DNA of 64,000 nt, from NCBI RefSeq assembly GCF_034057115.1, contig NZ_CP139195.1, forward strand, positions 2,046,001-2,110,000, given 5' to 3'. The notes under the pieces were generated by a model. It saw only the letters and a list, made by a program, of their open reading frames with translations. It made no database searches and had not been told where the DNA came from. A program made the translations under genes and the position numbers. This stretch comes from Pseudomonas sp. AN-1 (lineage in GTDB: Bacteria; Pseudomonadota; Gammaproteobacteria; Pseudomonadales; Pseudomonadaceae). Below are positions 29,589-38,915 of the stretch, piece after piece; position 1 is the stretch's first letter, and each line of letters starts with the position of its first letter.

Positions 29589-29906
29589 ATGCAGGTTCTC
29601 GACACCGAAGCACGCATCCGCCAGCAGATCGCCGCCAACCCGGTGATCCTCTACATGAAGGGCACGCCGGAGGCGCCCGAGTGCGGCTTCTCGCGCGCCG
29701 CGGTGGGCGCGCTGCACAAGCTCGGCAAGCCGTTCGCCTTCGTCAACGTGCTGACCGCCCCGCACATCCGCGAGAAGCTGCCGAAGATCTCGCAGTGGCC
29801 GACCTATCCGCAGCTGTTCGTCAACGGCGAGCTGGTCGGCGGCTGCGACATCATCCTCGGCATGGAGGCCGACGGCAGCCTGCAGGCGCTGCTCGCCGGG
29901 GTCTGA
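29589..29906 (+). CDS. Monothiol CGFS glutaredoxin of the nif cluster
   Basis: 105 aa, Grx4/Grx5 class. The CGFS active site is at residues 32-35 (APECGFSRAAV), followed by WPTYPQLFVNGELVGGCDI, the glutathione-binding segment. Dimeric CGFS glutaredoxins carry and transfer [2Fe-2S] clusters. It is the last gene of the nifB operon, 11 bp after the rhodanese. The Grx5-nif homologue of A. vinelandii sits at the same place, so it probably serves nitrogenase Fe-S assembly. Confidence 0.93.
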   Translation: MQVLDTEARIRQQIAANPVILYMKGTPEAPECGFSRAAVGALHKLGKPFAFVNVLTAPHIREKLPKISQWPTYPQLFVNGELVGGCDIILGMEADGSLQALLAGV

Positions 29907-29975
29907 CGGGTCGTACCGGCGCTGCCGCGCTGGCGTCACTCCCCGGGCGCCGGTGCGGCGGCGCTGCCCAGCCGG

Positions 29976-30239
29976 CTATTGCCCTTCGGCCAGGCCGAGG
30001 AACGCCGCCACCTGCGGCGCAGCGAACGGCCAGCCCAGCTCGGCGCCGCTGTCCAGCCGGCGCAGCACCGGGATGCGCACCCCGTAGGCCTCGACCCACT
30101 CCTCGCGCTCGGCGATATCCACCAGCTCCACCTCGAGCCCCAGACCGACGAAGGGCATCAGCACCTCCTCGGCCAGTTCGCACAGGTGGCAGCCGAGGGT
30201 TCCGAACAGTTGGCAGGCGGGCAGCATGACATCTCTCAT
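29976..30239 (-). CDS. Glutaredoxin/thioredoxin-fold protein (DUF836-like)
   Basis: 87 aa, with an N-terminal redox motif CHLC (LFGTLGCHLCELAEEVL, Cys17 and Cys20) and an IPVLRR cis-proline segment, as in the small glutaredoxin-like DUF836 family. The redox partner is unknown. It is convergent with the nifB operon (69 bp apart) and divergent from the antiporter. An alternative start at 30227 (83 aa) has a better ribosome-binding sequence (GAGAG). Confidence 0.8.
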   Translation of the reverse strand: MRDVMLPACQLFGTLGCHLCELAEEVLMPFVGLGLEVELVDIAEREEWVEAYGVRIPVLRRLDSGAELGWPFAAPQVAAFLGLAEGQ

Positions 30240-30354
30240 GGTGAACAGACCGGCGGCAGTTTAGCATTTGCGCTACCTGCCCCGTCGCCCGCCACCGACA
30301 CCCGGGCGCGGGTATCCCGCTTGTCCAGCCGAACCCTCGCATGGAGCACTGCCG

Positions 30355-32316
30355 TTGTTCGTCAACCTGCTGATCATCCTGGCCGCCTCGCTGCTGGTCA
30401 TCGCCCTGTTCCGCCACCTCAAGCTGCCGCCGCTGCTGGCCTACATGAGCGTCGGCCTGGCCCTCGGCCCGGGCAGCCTGGGCTGGCTGCAGCAGCACGA
30501 GGACATGCCGCTGCTGGCCGAGTTCGGCGTGGTGTTCCTGCTGTTCAGCCTCGGCCTCGAGTTCTCCCTGCCGCGCATGCTGGCGCTGCGCCGCGTAGTG
30601 TTCGGCCTCGGCAGCCTGCAGGTGCTCGCCTGCACCCTGCCGCTGGCCGGCCTGCTGCACCTGGCCGGCCTGGCCCTGCCGGCCGCGCTGCTAGTCGGCG
30701 GCGGCCTGGCGCTGTCCTCCACCGCCATCGTCACCAAGGAGCTGAGCAGCATGGGCGAGGTGTTCAGCGACCACGGCCAGAACGCCATCGGCGTGCTGCT
30801 GTTCCAGGACCTGGTCGCGGTGCTGCTGCTGACCATGATCCCGGTGGTCGCCGGCGGCAGCGAGCAGGCCTGGTACTGGGCGCTGCCGATCACCCTGGGC
30901 AAGGCCGCGCTGCTGTTCGGCGGCCTGCTAGTGGCCAGCCGCTGGCTGCTGCCGCGGCTGTTCCACGAGGTGGCGCAGGCCAACGCCGCCGAGCTGTTCG
31001 TGCTGCTGGCGCTGGTCATCGTGCTGCTCACCGCCTGGCTGACCCACCTGCTCGGCCTGTCCATGGCCCTCGGCGCCTTCCTCGCCGGCATGCTGCTCGG
31101 CGAGAGCCACTACCGCCACCAGATCGAGGCCGACATCCGCCCGTTCCGCGACGTGCTGCTCGGCCTGTTCTTCGTCAGCGTCGGCATGCTGATCGACGTC
31201 GGCCTGTTCGCCAGCCACGGCCTGGTGATCCTCGGCATGACCGTGCTGCTGCTGGCGCTCAAGGGCGCGCTGGTCACCCTGCTGGTGCGCCTGCGCGGCG
31301 GCAGCAACGAGAGCGCCTGGCGCAGCGGCCTGGCGCTGGCCCAGGGCGGCGAGTTCTGCTTCGCCCTGGTGGCCCAGGCGCAGCAGGCCAGGCTGGTCGA
31401 CGGCGAGCTGGCCGGGCTGATCCTCGCCGCCACCTTCTGCTCGATGGCGGTCACTCCGCTGCTGCTGCGCGCGGCGCCGCAGTTGGCCGCCCGCCTCGGC
31501 CGGCAGCCGGATGCCGAGGCGCGCGCCGAGGACATCGCCGGCGCCTGCGCCGAGCACGAGGGCCACGTGCTGATCTGCGGCTTCGGCCGGGTCGGCCAGT
31601 CGATCGGCCGCTTCCTGCGCCGCGAGGGCATCCCCTTCGTCGCCCTCGACAACGACCCGATCCGCGTGCAGGAGGCGGCGGCCGGCGAGCACCACGTGCA
31701 CTTCGGCGACGCGCGCCGCGGCGAGCTGCTGGAGGCCCTCGGCCTGAGCCGCGCACGCCTGCTGGTGGTGGCCGCCGACAACCCCCAGCACGCCCTGGCC
31801 ACGGTCAAGGCGGCGCGGGCGCTGTCGGCCGAGCTGCCGATCCTGGTGCGCACCCGCGACGACAGCTTCCTGGCCAGCCTGCTGGAGGCCGGCGCCAGCG
31901 AGGTGGTGCCGGAGGTGCTGGAGTCGAGCCTGATGCTCGCCTCCCACGCGCTGGTCATGCTCGGCCTGCCCGAGCGCCGGGTGCAGGCGCACATGGACGA
32001 GGTGCGCCGCGATCGCTACCACCTGCTGCACGGCTTCTACCACGGCGCCAGCGCCAACCTGCTCGACCAGCAGGGCCGCCCGCGCGTGCTGCTGCACGCG
32101 GTCAACCTCAGCCAGGACGCCTACGCCTGCGGCCGCAGCCTGGCCGAGCTGAAGCTGAGCGGGCTGGGCGTGGAACTGCAGGGCGTGCGCCGCGAGGGCG
32201 ACGAGCTGGAGCTGAGCGACAACCTGCCGCTGCGCGAAGGCGACGCGCTGCTGCTCGCCGGCCCGCTGGAGTGCATCGAGCGCGCCGAGGCGCGTCTGCT
32301 GGCCGGCACCCAGTAA
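30355..32316 (+). CDS. CPA2 monovalent cation/proton antiporter (KefB/C-like)
   Basis: 653 aa. Twelve or so membrane helices (about 1-390) form a Na+/H+ exchanger domain with the KefB-type FSLGLEFSLPRM and FLAGMLLGESHYRHQIE. A TrkA-N Rossmann domain follows (about 415-540; VLICGFGRVGQSIGRFL) and then a TrkA-C domain. It exports K+ in exchange for protons under nucleotide or thiol control. The start is a TTG at 30355 with GGAG nine bases upstream; the upstream in-frame ATG adds 29 Pro/Arg-rich residues of no family similarity. No KefG/F partner is adjacent. Confidence 0.88.
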   Translation: MFVNLLIILAASLLVIALFRHLKLPPLLAYMSVGLALGPGSLGWLQQHEDMPLLAEFGVVFLLFSLGLEFSLPRMLALRRVVFGLGSLQVLACTLPLAGLLHLAGLALPAALLVGGGLALSSTAIVTKELSSMGEVFSDHGQNAIGVLLFQDLVAVLLLTMIPVVAGGSEQAWYWALPITLGKAALLFGGLLVASRWLLPRLFHEVAQANAAELFVLLALVIVLLTAWLTHLLGLSMALGAFLAGMLLGESHYRHQIEADIRPFRDVLLGLFFVSVGMLIDVGLFASHGLVILGMTVLLLALKGALVTLLVRLRGGSNESAWRSGLALAQGGEFCFALVAQAQQARLVDGELAGLILAATFCSMAVTPLLLRAAPQLAARLGRQPDAEARAEDIAGACAEHEGHVLICGFGRVGQSIGRFLRREGIPFVALDNDPIRVQEAAAGEHHVHFGDARRGELLEALGLSRARLLVVAADNPQHALATVKAARALSAELPILVRTRDDSFLASLLEAGASEVVPEVLESSLMLASHALVMLGLPERRVQAHMDEVRRDRYHLLHGFYHGASANLLDQQGRPRVLLHAVNLSQDAYACGRSLAELKLSGLGVELQGVRREGDELELSDNLPLREGDALLLAGPLECIERAEARLLAGTQ

Positions 32317-32325
32317 CCGGCCCGC

Positions 32326-32363
32326 AAACGCAGAAGCCCGCTCGAAAGCGGGCTTCTGCGTTT
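32326..32363. terminator. Bidirectional terminator between antiporter and amt
   Basis: AAACGCAGAAGCCCGCT and AGCGGGCTTCTGCGTTT are perfect complements with a 4-base loop, giving A/T-flanked hairpins for both convergent genes. Confidence 0.9.
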
Positions 32364-32374
32364 CTGGCGCGGGG

Positions 32375-33583
32375 CTATTCGTGGTTGGTGGCGCCGATCT
32401 TGTGGATCGACAGGTCGGCGCCGTAGTACTCCTCCTCGGCGCTCAGGCGGATGCCCAGGCTGGCCTTGAGCAGGCCGTACACCGCGAAGCCGCCGCCCAG
32501 CGCCACCAGGATGCCGAGCAGCGAGCCGATCAGCTGGCTGGCCAGGCTGACCCCGCCGAGGCCGCCCAGCGCGCTCTGGCCGAAGATGCCGCAGGCGATG
32601 CCGCCCCAGATGCCGCACAAGCCGTGCAGCGGCCAGACGCCGAGCACGTCGTCGATCTTCCAGCGGTTCTGGGTGGCGGTGAAGGCCCAGACGAACAGCG
32701 CGCCGGCCACGCCGCCGGTGATCAGCGCGCCGATCGGGTGCATCAGGTCGGAGCCGGCGCACACCGCCACCAGGCCGGCCAGCGGGCCGTTGTGCAGGAA
32801 GCCGGGATCGTTGCGGCCGACCAGCAGCGCCGCCAGGGTACCGCCGACCATGGCCAGCAGCGAGTTGACCGCCACCAGGCCGCTGACCCCCTGCAGGGTC
32901 TGCGCGCTCATCACGTTGAAGCCGAACCAGCCGACGATGAGGATCCACGAGCCGAGGGCGAGGAACGGGATGTTCGAGGGCGCGAAGGCCACCAGCCGGC
33001 CGTCGCGATAGCGGCCGTTGCGGTGGCCGAGCAGCAGCACCGCCGCCAGCGCCAGCCAGCCGCCGACCGCGTGCACCACCACCGAGCCGGCGAAGTCGTG
33101 GAAGGCGGCGCCGAAGCGCTCGGTGAGCCAGGCCTGCAGGCCGAGGTTGCCGTTCCAGATCAGCCCCTCGAAGAACGGGTAGACCACGGCGACGATCAGC
33201 GCCGTGGCGCACAGCTGCGGGCCGAAGCGGGAGCGCTCGGCGATGCCGCCGGAGATGATCGCCGGGATCGCCGCGGCGAAGGTCAGCAGGAAGAAGAACT
33301 TCACCAGCGCGTAGCCGTTCTCGGCGGTCAGCGCGCCGGCCGGCTCGAGGAAGCTCACTCCGTAGGCCAGCCAGTAGCCGACGAAGAAGTAGGCCAGGCA
33401 GGACACGGCGAAGTCGGCGAGGATCTTCGACAGGGCGTTGACCTGGTTCTTCTGCCGCACGGTGCCGACCTCGAGGAAGGCGAAACCGGCGTGCATGGCC
33501 AGCACCATGACCGCGCCGAGCAGGATGAACAGGGTGTTGGAGCCATGGACCAGGCTCGCTACGGCAGTATCAAGATTTTCCAT
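32375..33583 (-). CDS. amtB: Ammonium transporter Amt/MEP family
   Basis: 402 aa with eleven membrane helices. The family's twin histidines lie in HDFAGSVVVH and GVWPLHGLCG, the periplasmic ammonium site includes the Trp/Phe-rich loop, and GWFGFNVMSA is the conserved fifth-sixth helix region. It imports ammonium (or recaptures NH3 lost during fixation). The start is the ATG at 33583 (MENLDTAV). No glnK lies next to it, so this is probably an additional Amt, not the glnK-amtB pair. It has no recognisable sigma-54 promoter upstream. Confidence 0.93.
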   Translation of the reverse strand: MENLDTAVASLVHGSNTLFILLGAVMVLAMHAGFAFLEVGTVRQKNQVNALSKILADFAVSCLAYFFVGYWLAYGVSFLEPAGALTAENGYALVKFFFLLTFAAAIPAIISGGIAERSRFGPQLCATALIVAVVYPFFEGLIWNGNLGLQAWLTERFGAAFHDFAGSVVVHAVGGWLALAAVLLLGHRNGRYRDGRLVAFAPSNIPFLALGSWILIVGWFGFNVMSAQTLQGVSGLVAVNSLLAMVGGTLAALLVGRNDPGFLHNGPLAGLVAVCAGSDLMHPIGALITGGVAGALFVWAFTATQNRWKIDDVLGVWPLHGLCGIWGGIACGIFGQSALGGLGGVSLASQLIGSLLGILVALGGGFAVYGLLKASLGIRLSAEEEYYGADLSIHKIGATNHE

Positions 33584-34021
33584 CGGCGCGACGCGCTCCT
33601 CCGGTAGGCAGGGAAGCACCAAAGCGGGTCACTGATGACCATCGGCGCACCACGGACAGGCGTGCACCACCTTGCGAACCGCTTGTCTTGATCGCCACAC
33701 CCTTGGGCAAAATCCGCCCTGGTGCCGCGATCGGGGTAGCTTCTTGTTATGAATCAGTGGCTTGGACGTGTGTGGCAACGTCCTGTCGACCTTCGCGCCA
33801 GATCCGCCAACGGGCAGGCGCAGACGCACACGCCGCTGAGCCAAGCAAGAGCCATGCCGTCGCGCACCAGCCACAGGCAGCACTGCTGCAAAAGCGTGCA
33901 CGCCAAGGCGGCCGGCGACGCCGGACGCACCCGGCCCTGCCCCTGCCTCGACCAGCATAGCCCGCCACCGCCCCGCGGCTGTGCAGGGCTGCGCCGCGGC
34001 GCCGCACGCCCGCGCACGACC
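33584..34021. other. Non-coding stretch between amt and EAL gene
   Basis: 438 bp. Short overlapping frames exist on both strands but none has a ribosome site or a recognisable motif. I found no sigma-54 pair, hairpin terminator or tRNA here. It presumably carries both divergent promoters. Confidence 0.5.
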
Positions 34022-35545
34022 ATGCTCCAGCACGGTGCATGCGCAAACCTGGCCGCATTCTTGCTAGACAGCCGCCCACCGCCCCTGCGGGCACTGCTGG
34101 AGCCTGACGTGTTCGCCGGCCAACCCTTCGCCGTGTTCCAACCCTTCGTCGATACCGCCACCGGCCTGATCGCCGGCGTCGAGGCACTCGCCCGCCTGCG
34201 CGACGCCGACGGCCAGCTGCACTCGGCCGGCGCGCTGTTCGCCGACCCGGCCAGCGACCAGGCCGACCTGCTGCGGCTCGACCGCCAGGTGCGCGAGCAC
34301 GCCCTCGACCAGCTGCGCCACGCGCCGGCGGACTGGTTCCTCAGCCTGAACATCTCGCCGCGCTGGATCAGTTGCCTGAGCCCCGGCCAGGCGCTGCCGA
34401 GCCTGTGCCAGCTGGAGCGCTACCGCATCGACCCGCGACGCATCGTCTTCGAGATCACCGAGCTGGACGGCGACATCCCCTGCCTGCTGCAGGCCGTGCG
34501 CCAGTACCGCCAGGCCGGCGCGCGCATCGCCGTGGACGACTTCGGCGCCGGCTATTCGCAGCTCGACCGGGTGCTGGCCCTGCAGCCGGACATCCTCAAG
34601 CTGGACATGCGCCTGTTCCAGGACGCCGCCCGCGGCGGCCCCGGCTGCGAGCTGGTCAAGGCGCTGGCGCAGATGGCCGAGAAGACCGGCTGCCGGATCA
34701 TCGCCGAGGGGGTGGAGACCGAGGACGAGCTGCACTTCGCCCTCGAGTGCGGCGCCCGCTACGTGCAGGGCTTCCTGTTCGCCGCCGGCAAGCCCGGCTT
34801 CTTCGCCGCCGACGCCTTCGCCGCGCGCTTCGCCGAGGTGCGCGACCACTACGTGCAGCTCAAGCTGGCCGAGCGCGCGCGGCTGATCGAGCTGCGCCGC
34901 CAGCTCGGCGAGCTGCTGGAGCACCTGCGCCCCTGGGCGGAGCAGCGGGGGCCGGCGGCCGCCCTGCCGGCACCCGGGCATCCCTGGCTGCTGCGTATCT
35001 ACCAGTGCGACCGCAGCGGCGAACAGATCACTCCCAACTGCGAGTGGCGCGGCGGCGCCTGGCACGAGGAACCCGTCTACCTGCGCCACAACTGGTCGTG
35101 GCGCCCCTGGTTCCACCAGTTGCTGGCCGAGGGCCTCGACGAACAGCGCCTGACCCTGTCACCGACCTACCGCGACGCCACCAGCAACCAGTACTGCCTG
35201 ACCGCCGGCCGCTGCATCGACCAGGGTCGCCGCCTGCTGCTGGTCGACATCGACGCCGGCGCCCTGGCCTCCCCGCCTCCCCCCGCTACCCCGGCGGGGC
35301 TTGCCGGCCACTGCCGCAAGCCGCAAGCTGGAGCCTTTGCGACTGCTGAGGACTCCCCTTGGACTGGCACACCCTGCTTACCCGCGAACGTCTGGGCAAA
35401 CCCGTGCAGAGCTCCGAGGAGCTCGGCCGCAGCGCCTTCCACAAGGACCACGACCGCATCATCTTCTCCGGCGCCTTCCGCCGCCTCGGGCGCAAGACCC
35501 AGGTGCACCCGGTCTCCAGCAACGACCACATCCACACCCGCCTGA
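34022..35545 (+). CDS. EAL-domain c-di-GMP phosphodiesterase, 3' end probably frameshifted
   Basis: About 507 aa as read. The EAL domain (about 30-270) has [36 protein letters not shown] and [10 protein letters not shown], so it should hydrolyse c-di-GMP. A C-terminal sensor-like domain (about 310-410; [31 protein letters not shown]) resembles YkuI-C/cache folds. After [10 protein letters not shown] the frame becomes Pro/Ser/Thr-rich and runs 187 bp into dgt. A one-base loss near the C6 run at 35279-35284 would explain this; the neighbouring frame stops at 35349, just before dgt. The start is uncertain: the ATG at 34022 lacks a clear ribosome site. Confidence 0.78.
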   Translation: MLQHGACANLAAFLLDSRPPPLRALLEPDVFAGQPFAVFQPFVDTATGLIAGVEALARLRDADGQLHSAGALFADPASDQADLLRLDRQVREHALDQLRHAPADWFLSLNISPRWISCLSPGQALPSLCQLERYRIDPRRIVFEITELDGDIPCLLQAVRQYRQAGARIAVDDFGAGYSQLDRVLALQPDILKLDMRLFQDAARGGPGCELVKALAQMAEKTGCRIIAEGVETEDELHFALECGARYVQGFLFAAGKPGFFAADAFAARFAEVRDHYVQLKLAERARLIELRRQLGELLEHLRPWAEQRGPAAALPAPGHPWLLRIYQCDRSGEQITPNCEWRGGAWHEEPVYLRHNWSWRPWFHQLLAEGLDEQRLTLSPTYRDATSNQYCLTAGRCIDQGRRLLLVDIDAGALASPPPPATPAGLAGHCRKPQAGAFATAEDSPWTGTPCLPANVWANPCRAPRSSAAAPSTRTTTASSSPAPSAASGARPRCTRSPATTTSTPA

Positions 35546-36690
35546 CCCACAGCCTGGAGGTGGCCTGCGTCGGCCGCTCGCTGGGCATGCGCGTCGGCGA
35601 GATGCTGCGCGACGCCCTGCCGATCTGGTGCGACCCCGGTGACCTGGGGGTGATCGTGCAGTCGGCCTGCCTGGCCCACGACATCGGCAATCCGCCGTTC
35701 GGCCACTCCGGCGAGGACGCCATCCGCCACTGGTTCCAGCTCGCCGACGAGCGCGGCTGGCTGGACGCCCTGAGCCAAGCCGAGCGCGCCGACTTCCTCG
35801 GCTTCGAGGGCAACGCCCAGGGCCTGCGGGTACTGACCCAGCTGGAGTACCACCAGTTCGACGGCGGCACCCGGCTGACCTACGCCACCCTCGGCACCTA
35901 CCTGAAGTACCCGTGGAGCGCCCGCCACGCCGACGCCCAGGGCTACAAGAAGCACAAGTTCGGCTGCTACCAGAGCGAGCTGCCGCTGCTCGAGCAGATC
36001 GCCCGCAAGCTGCAGCTGCCACAGCTCGAGCCCGAGCGCTGGGCGCGCCATCCGCTGGTCTACCTGATGGAGGCGGCCGACGACATCTGCTACGGCCTGA
36101 TCGACCTCGAGGACGGCCTGGAGATGGACCTGCTCGACTATCCCGAGGTCGAGGCGCTGCTGCTCGACCTGGTCGGCGACGACCTGCCGGAAACCTACCG
36201 CCAGCTCGGCCCCAGGGATTCGCGCCGGCGCAAGCTGGCGATCCTGCGCGGCAAGGCCATCGAGCACCTGACCAATGCCGCGGCGCGGGCCTTCGTCGCC
36301 CAGCACGACGCGCTGCTCGCCGGCAGCCTGGAGGGCGACCTGGTCGAGCACATGCACGGCCCGGCCAAGCAGTGCGTGCTGCGCGCCAAGGCGCTGGCGC
36401 GGCAGAAGATCTTCCAGGACAAGCGCAAGACCCTGCACGAGATCGGCGCCTACACCACCCTGGAGATCCTCCTCAATGCCTTCTGCGGCGCGGTGCTGGA
36501 GCAACACGGCGGGCGCACGCCGTCGTTCAAGAACCGGCGCATCCTCGACCTGCTCGGCAACAACGCGCCCGATCCGCACCGCCCGCTGTACCAGGCCTAC
36601 CTGCGGGTGATCGACTTCATCGCCGGGATGACCGACAGCTACGCCACCGAGATGGCCCGCGAGATGACCGGCCGCTCCAGCCCGGTCTGA
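35359..36690 (+). CDS. dgt: Deoxyguanosinetriphosphate triphosphohydrolase (dGTPase)
   Basis: 443 aa. HD-domain metalloenzyme with [24 protein letters not shown] and [15 protein letters not shown] supplying the H...HD...D metal ligands. It cleaves dGTP to deoxyguanosine and triphosphate, balancing dNTP pools. Start is TTG at 35359 ([15 protein letters not shown]), preceded by GAGGA. It begins the pseudomonad core run dgt-yggL-dacB-rlmKL. It overlaps the read-through end of the EAL frame but not its likely original stop. Confidence 0.93.
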   Translation: MDWHTLLTRERLGKPVQSSEELGRSAFHKDHDRIIFSGAFRRLGRKTQVHPVSSNDHIHTRLTHSLEVACVGRSLGMRVGEMLRDALPIWCDPGDLGVIVQSACLAHDIGNPPFGHSGEDAIRHWFQLADERGWLDALSQAERADFLGFEGNAQGLRVLTQLEYHQFDGGTRLTYATLGTYLKYPWSARHADAQGYKKHKFGCYQSELPLLEQIARKLQLPQLEPERWARHPLVYLMEAADDICYGLIDLEDGLEMDLLDYPEVEALLLDLVGDDLPETYRQLGPRDSRRRKLAILRGKAIEHLTNAAARAFVAQHDALLAGSLEGDLVEHMHGPAKQCVLRAKALARQKIFQDKRKTLHEIGAYTTLEILLNAFCGAVLEQHGGRTPSFKNRRILDLLGNNAPDPHRPLYQAYLRVIDFIAGMTDSYATEMAREMTGRSSPV

Positions 36691-36692
36691 AA

Positions 36693-36734
36693 CGCAAAAG
36701 CCCCGCGGCACGGGCGTGGCGCGGGGCTTTTGCG
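36693..36734. terminator. Bidirectional terminator between dgt and yggL
   Basis: CGCAAAAGCCCCGCG pairs with CGCGGGGCTTTTGCG. A/T-rich arms serve both convergent genes. Confidence 0.88.
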
Positions 36735-36748
36735 GGGAAACGCGGTGA

Positions 36749-37087
36749 TCAGGCGTTGATGGCCTTCTCCGGGTACCAGGCATCGGCCAGCTCGCCGATC
36801 TTGAAGCTTTCCAGCTCGCCGCGGCCCTGCAGCCAGGCCTCGACGGCGGCGCGCTGTTCGGCGCTGACCGAGCCGCGCTTGTTCAGGCAGACCATGCCGA
36901 ACTCGTCGCAGCCGATGAAGATCAGGCCGTTGGCCTCGATGGCCTGGTCGAGGAACTGCCCGAGGAAGGCCTCGGCGGCTTCGCCCTCGAGATCCTCGCG
37001 GTAGTTGAGGATCAGCTCGAAGCCGAGTTCCTGGAACTCGTCGACACAGAGCTTCTTGCGCAGGCGGCGGGAACGATTGGTAGCCAT
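36749..37087 (-). CDS. yggL: YggL-family ribosome-associated protein (DUF469)
   Basis: 112 aa, matching YggL length. Basic N-terminus MATNRSRRLRKKLCVDEFQE, then a compact alpha/beta domain with GLIFIGCDEFGMVC. Family members bind the 50S subunit and affect subunit balance. Position between dgt and dacB agrees with other pseudomonads. Confidence 0.88.
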   Translation of the reverse strand: MATNRSRRLRKKLCVDEFQELGFELILNYREDLEGEAAEAFLGQFLDQAIEANGLIFIGCDEFGMVCLNKRGSVSAEQRAAVEAWLQGRGELESFKIGELADAWYPEKAINA

Positions 37088-37240
37088 GGATGCATCCTCG
37101 AACGTATGGGGTGCGGCACTCTACCAGCTTCCGCAGGTCAGGCCCATGACAGCGGGCTCCGTTCGGCACGAAAAGCCCCGAAATAGCGGGCTTGAGGCAT
37201 AATTGCCCGATTCTTTCGTCCGCGAACGTTGAGACGCCCC

Positions 37241-38746
37241 ATGCTGTTGCGCGTAACCAAGTCCTTGCTCGCCAAGGCATCCGAGATCGCCCGCCCGCTG
37301 CGCCTGCTCGGCCTCGCGGGCCTGCTGCTGCCCGCCACCCTGCCGCTGCCTGCCAGCGCGTCCAGCCTGCCGCCGCGGGTGGAGCAGGCGCTCAAGGCCA
37401 GCAAGCTGAGCAGCGACGCCCTGTCGGTGGCGCTGATCCCCCTCGACGGCCCCGGCACCCCCAGCTACCTCAACGCCGACCGCCCGGTGAACCCGGCCTC
37501 GACCATGAAGCTGGTGACCACCTACGCCGCGCTGGAGCTGCTCGGCCCGACCCACCAGTGGAAGACCGCCTTCTACACCGACGGCCCGCTGCGCAACGGC
37601 GTGCTGCAGGGCAACCTCTACCTCAAGGGCGGCGGCGATCCCAAGCTGACCATGGAGCGCCTGTGGCTGCTGCTGCGCGACCTGCGCCACGCCGGCGTGC
37701 AGCAGGTGCAGGGCGACCTGGTGCTGGAGCGCAACCACTTCCGCACCGACGGCCAGACGCCGTTCGACGACGACGGCGGCGACCGCACCAAGCCCTATCT
37801 GGTCGAGCCCGACGCGCTGATGGTCAACCTCAAGACCCTGCGCCTGATCGTGCGCGGCGAGGCGCGCGGCGCCGCGGTGCAGGCCGAACCGCCGATCCCA
37901 TACATCCGCATCGACAACCGGGTGAAGGTGACCGCCCCGGCCGCCTGCCCGGGCTGGCCGCAGGTGACCTACAACTTCCAGCCGCAGGCCGACGGCAGCC
38001 TCGAGGTGATCGCCGCCGGGCAGATCCCGGAAGGCTGCAGCGGCCAGCGCTACCTGTCGCTGCTCGACCACCCGGCCTTCACCGGCGGCACCGTGCGCGC
38101 GCTGTGGAGCGAGCTGGGCGGCAGCATCAGCGGCCAGGACCGCCTCGGCGCCACCCCGGGCAACGCCCGCCTGCTGGCCCAGGCCTGGTCGCCGGACGTG
38201 GTGGAGATCATTCGCGACATCAACAAGTACAGCAACAACACCATGGCCCGGCAGCTGTTCCTGTCGATCGGCGCGCGCCACCGCCTGCCGGGCGACGCCA
38301 ACGATGCCGCGGCCGCCTACCGGGCCATCGACCAGTGGCTGACCCGCAAGGGCATCCGCGCACCGAACCTGGTGCTGGAGAACGGCTCCGGGCTGTCGCG
38401 CCGCGAGCGCATCAGCGCGCGGGAGATGGCCACCATGCTGCATGCGGCCTGGAAGAGCCCGTATGCCGCCGAGTTCATCTCCTCGATGCCGCTGGCGGCG
38501 ATGGACGGCACCCTGCGCAAGCGCATGCGCAACACCCCGCTGGCCGGCAACGCGCACCTGAAGACCGGTACCCTGAACAACGTACGCGCCCTGGCCGGCT
38601 ACAGCCGCGACGCCCAGGGCCACACCTGGGCGGCGGTGGTGATCCTCAACCACCCGCGGCCGTGGGGCGCCTCGGCGATCCTCGACCAGGTGCTGCAGGA
38701 GCTGTACCGCCAGCCGGGCAGCCTGAGCGCCGGACTGGCCCGCTGA
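37241..38746 (+). CDS. dacB: D-alanyl-D-alanine carboxypeptidase/endopeptidase PBP4 (DacB)
   Basis: 501 aa, periplasmic. A signal peptide (about 1-40, LRLLGLAGLLLPATLPLPASASS, cleavage near ASA-S) is followed by the S13 peptidase domain: SxxK at PASTMK (about 84-87), SxN at YSNNTMA (about 330), and KTG at LKTGTLN (about 440). It trims peptidoglycan D-Ala and cross-links. The ATG at 37241 was preferred over the TTG four codons earlier because of family N-termini and spacing from GAG. Confidence 0.94.
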   Translation: MLLRVTKSLLAKASEIARPLRLLGLAGLLLPATLPLPASASSLPPRVEQALKASKLSSDALSVALIPLDGPGTPSYLNADRPVNPASTMKLVTTYAALELLGPTHQWKTAFYTDGPLRNGVLQGNLYLKGGGDPKLTMERLWLLLRDLRHAGVQQVQGDLVLERNHFRTDGQTPFDDDGGDRTKPYLVEPDALMVNLKTLRLIVRGEARGAAVQAEPPIPYIRIDNRVKVTAPAACPGWPQVTYNFQPQADGSLEVIAAGQIPEGCSGQRYLSLLDHPAFTGGTVRALWSELGGSISGQDRLGATPGNARLLAQAWSPDVVEIIRDINKYSNNTMARQLFLSIGARHRLPGDANDAAAAYRAIDQWLTRKGIRAPNLVLENGSGLSRRERISAREMATMLHAAWKSPYAAEFISSMPLAAMDGTLRKRMRNTPLAGNAHLKTGTLNNVRALAGYSRDAQGHTWAAVVILNHPRPWGASAILDQVLQELYRQPGSLSAGLAR

Positions 38747-38756
38747 GCTGCCAACG

Positions 38757-38795
38757 AAAAACCGCCTGCCCGGGACACCGGACAGGCGGTTTTTT
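38757..38795. terminator. Bidirectional terminator after dacB
   Basis: AAAAACCGCCTG.. pairs with ..CAGGCGGTTTTTT, giving a T-run in both directions for dacB and the convergent rlmKL gene. Confidence 0.88.
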
Positions 38796-38915
38796 CATGG
38801 GCGGTAGTCCGGCAGGGTGGAAAACGACCGCAGGTCTTTTCCACCGCCCAGTCCCCTGCTCGGGCACTGGTAGAGGATCGCTGCGCGAGTCCTCTACCCT
38901 ACCTGGTCACGCTCC

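Noticed and set aside
33584-33750. Sigma-54 promoter upstream of amtB
   Set aside because: I looked for GG-N10-GC on the minus strand. Candidates near 33700-33740 have the wrong spacing.
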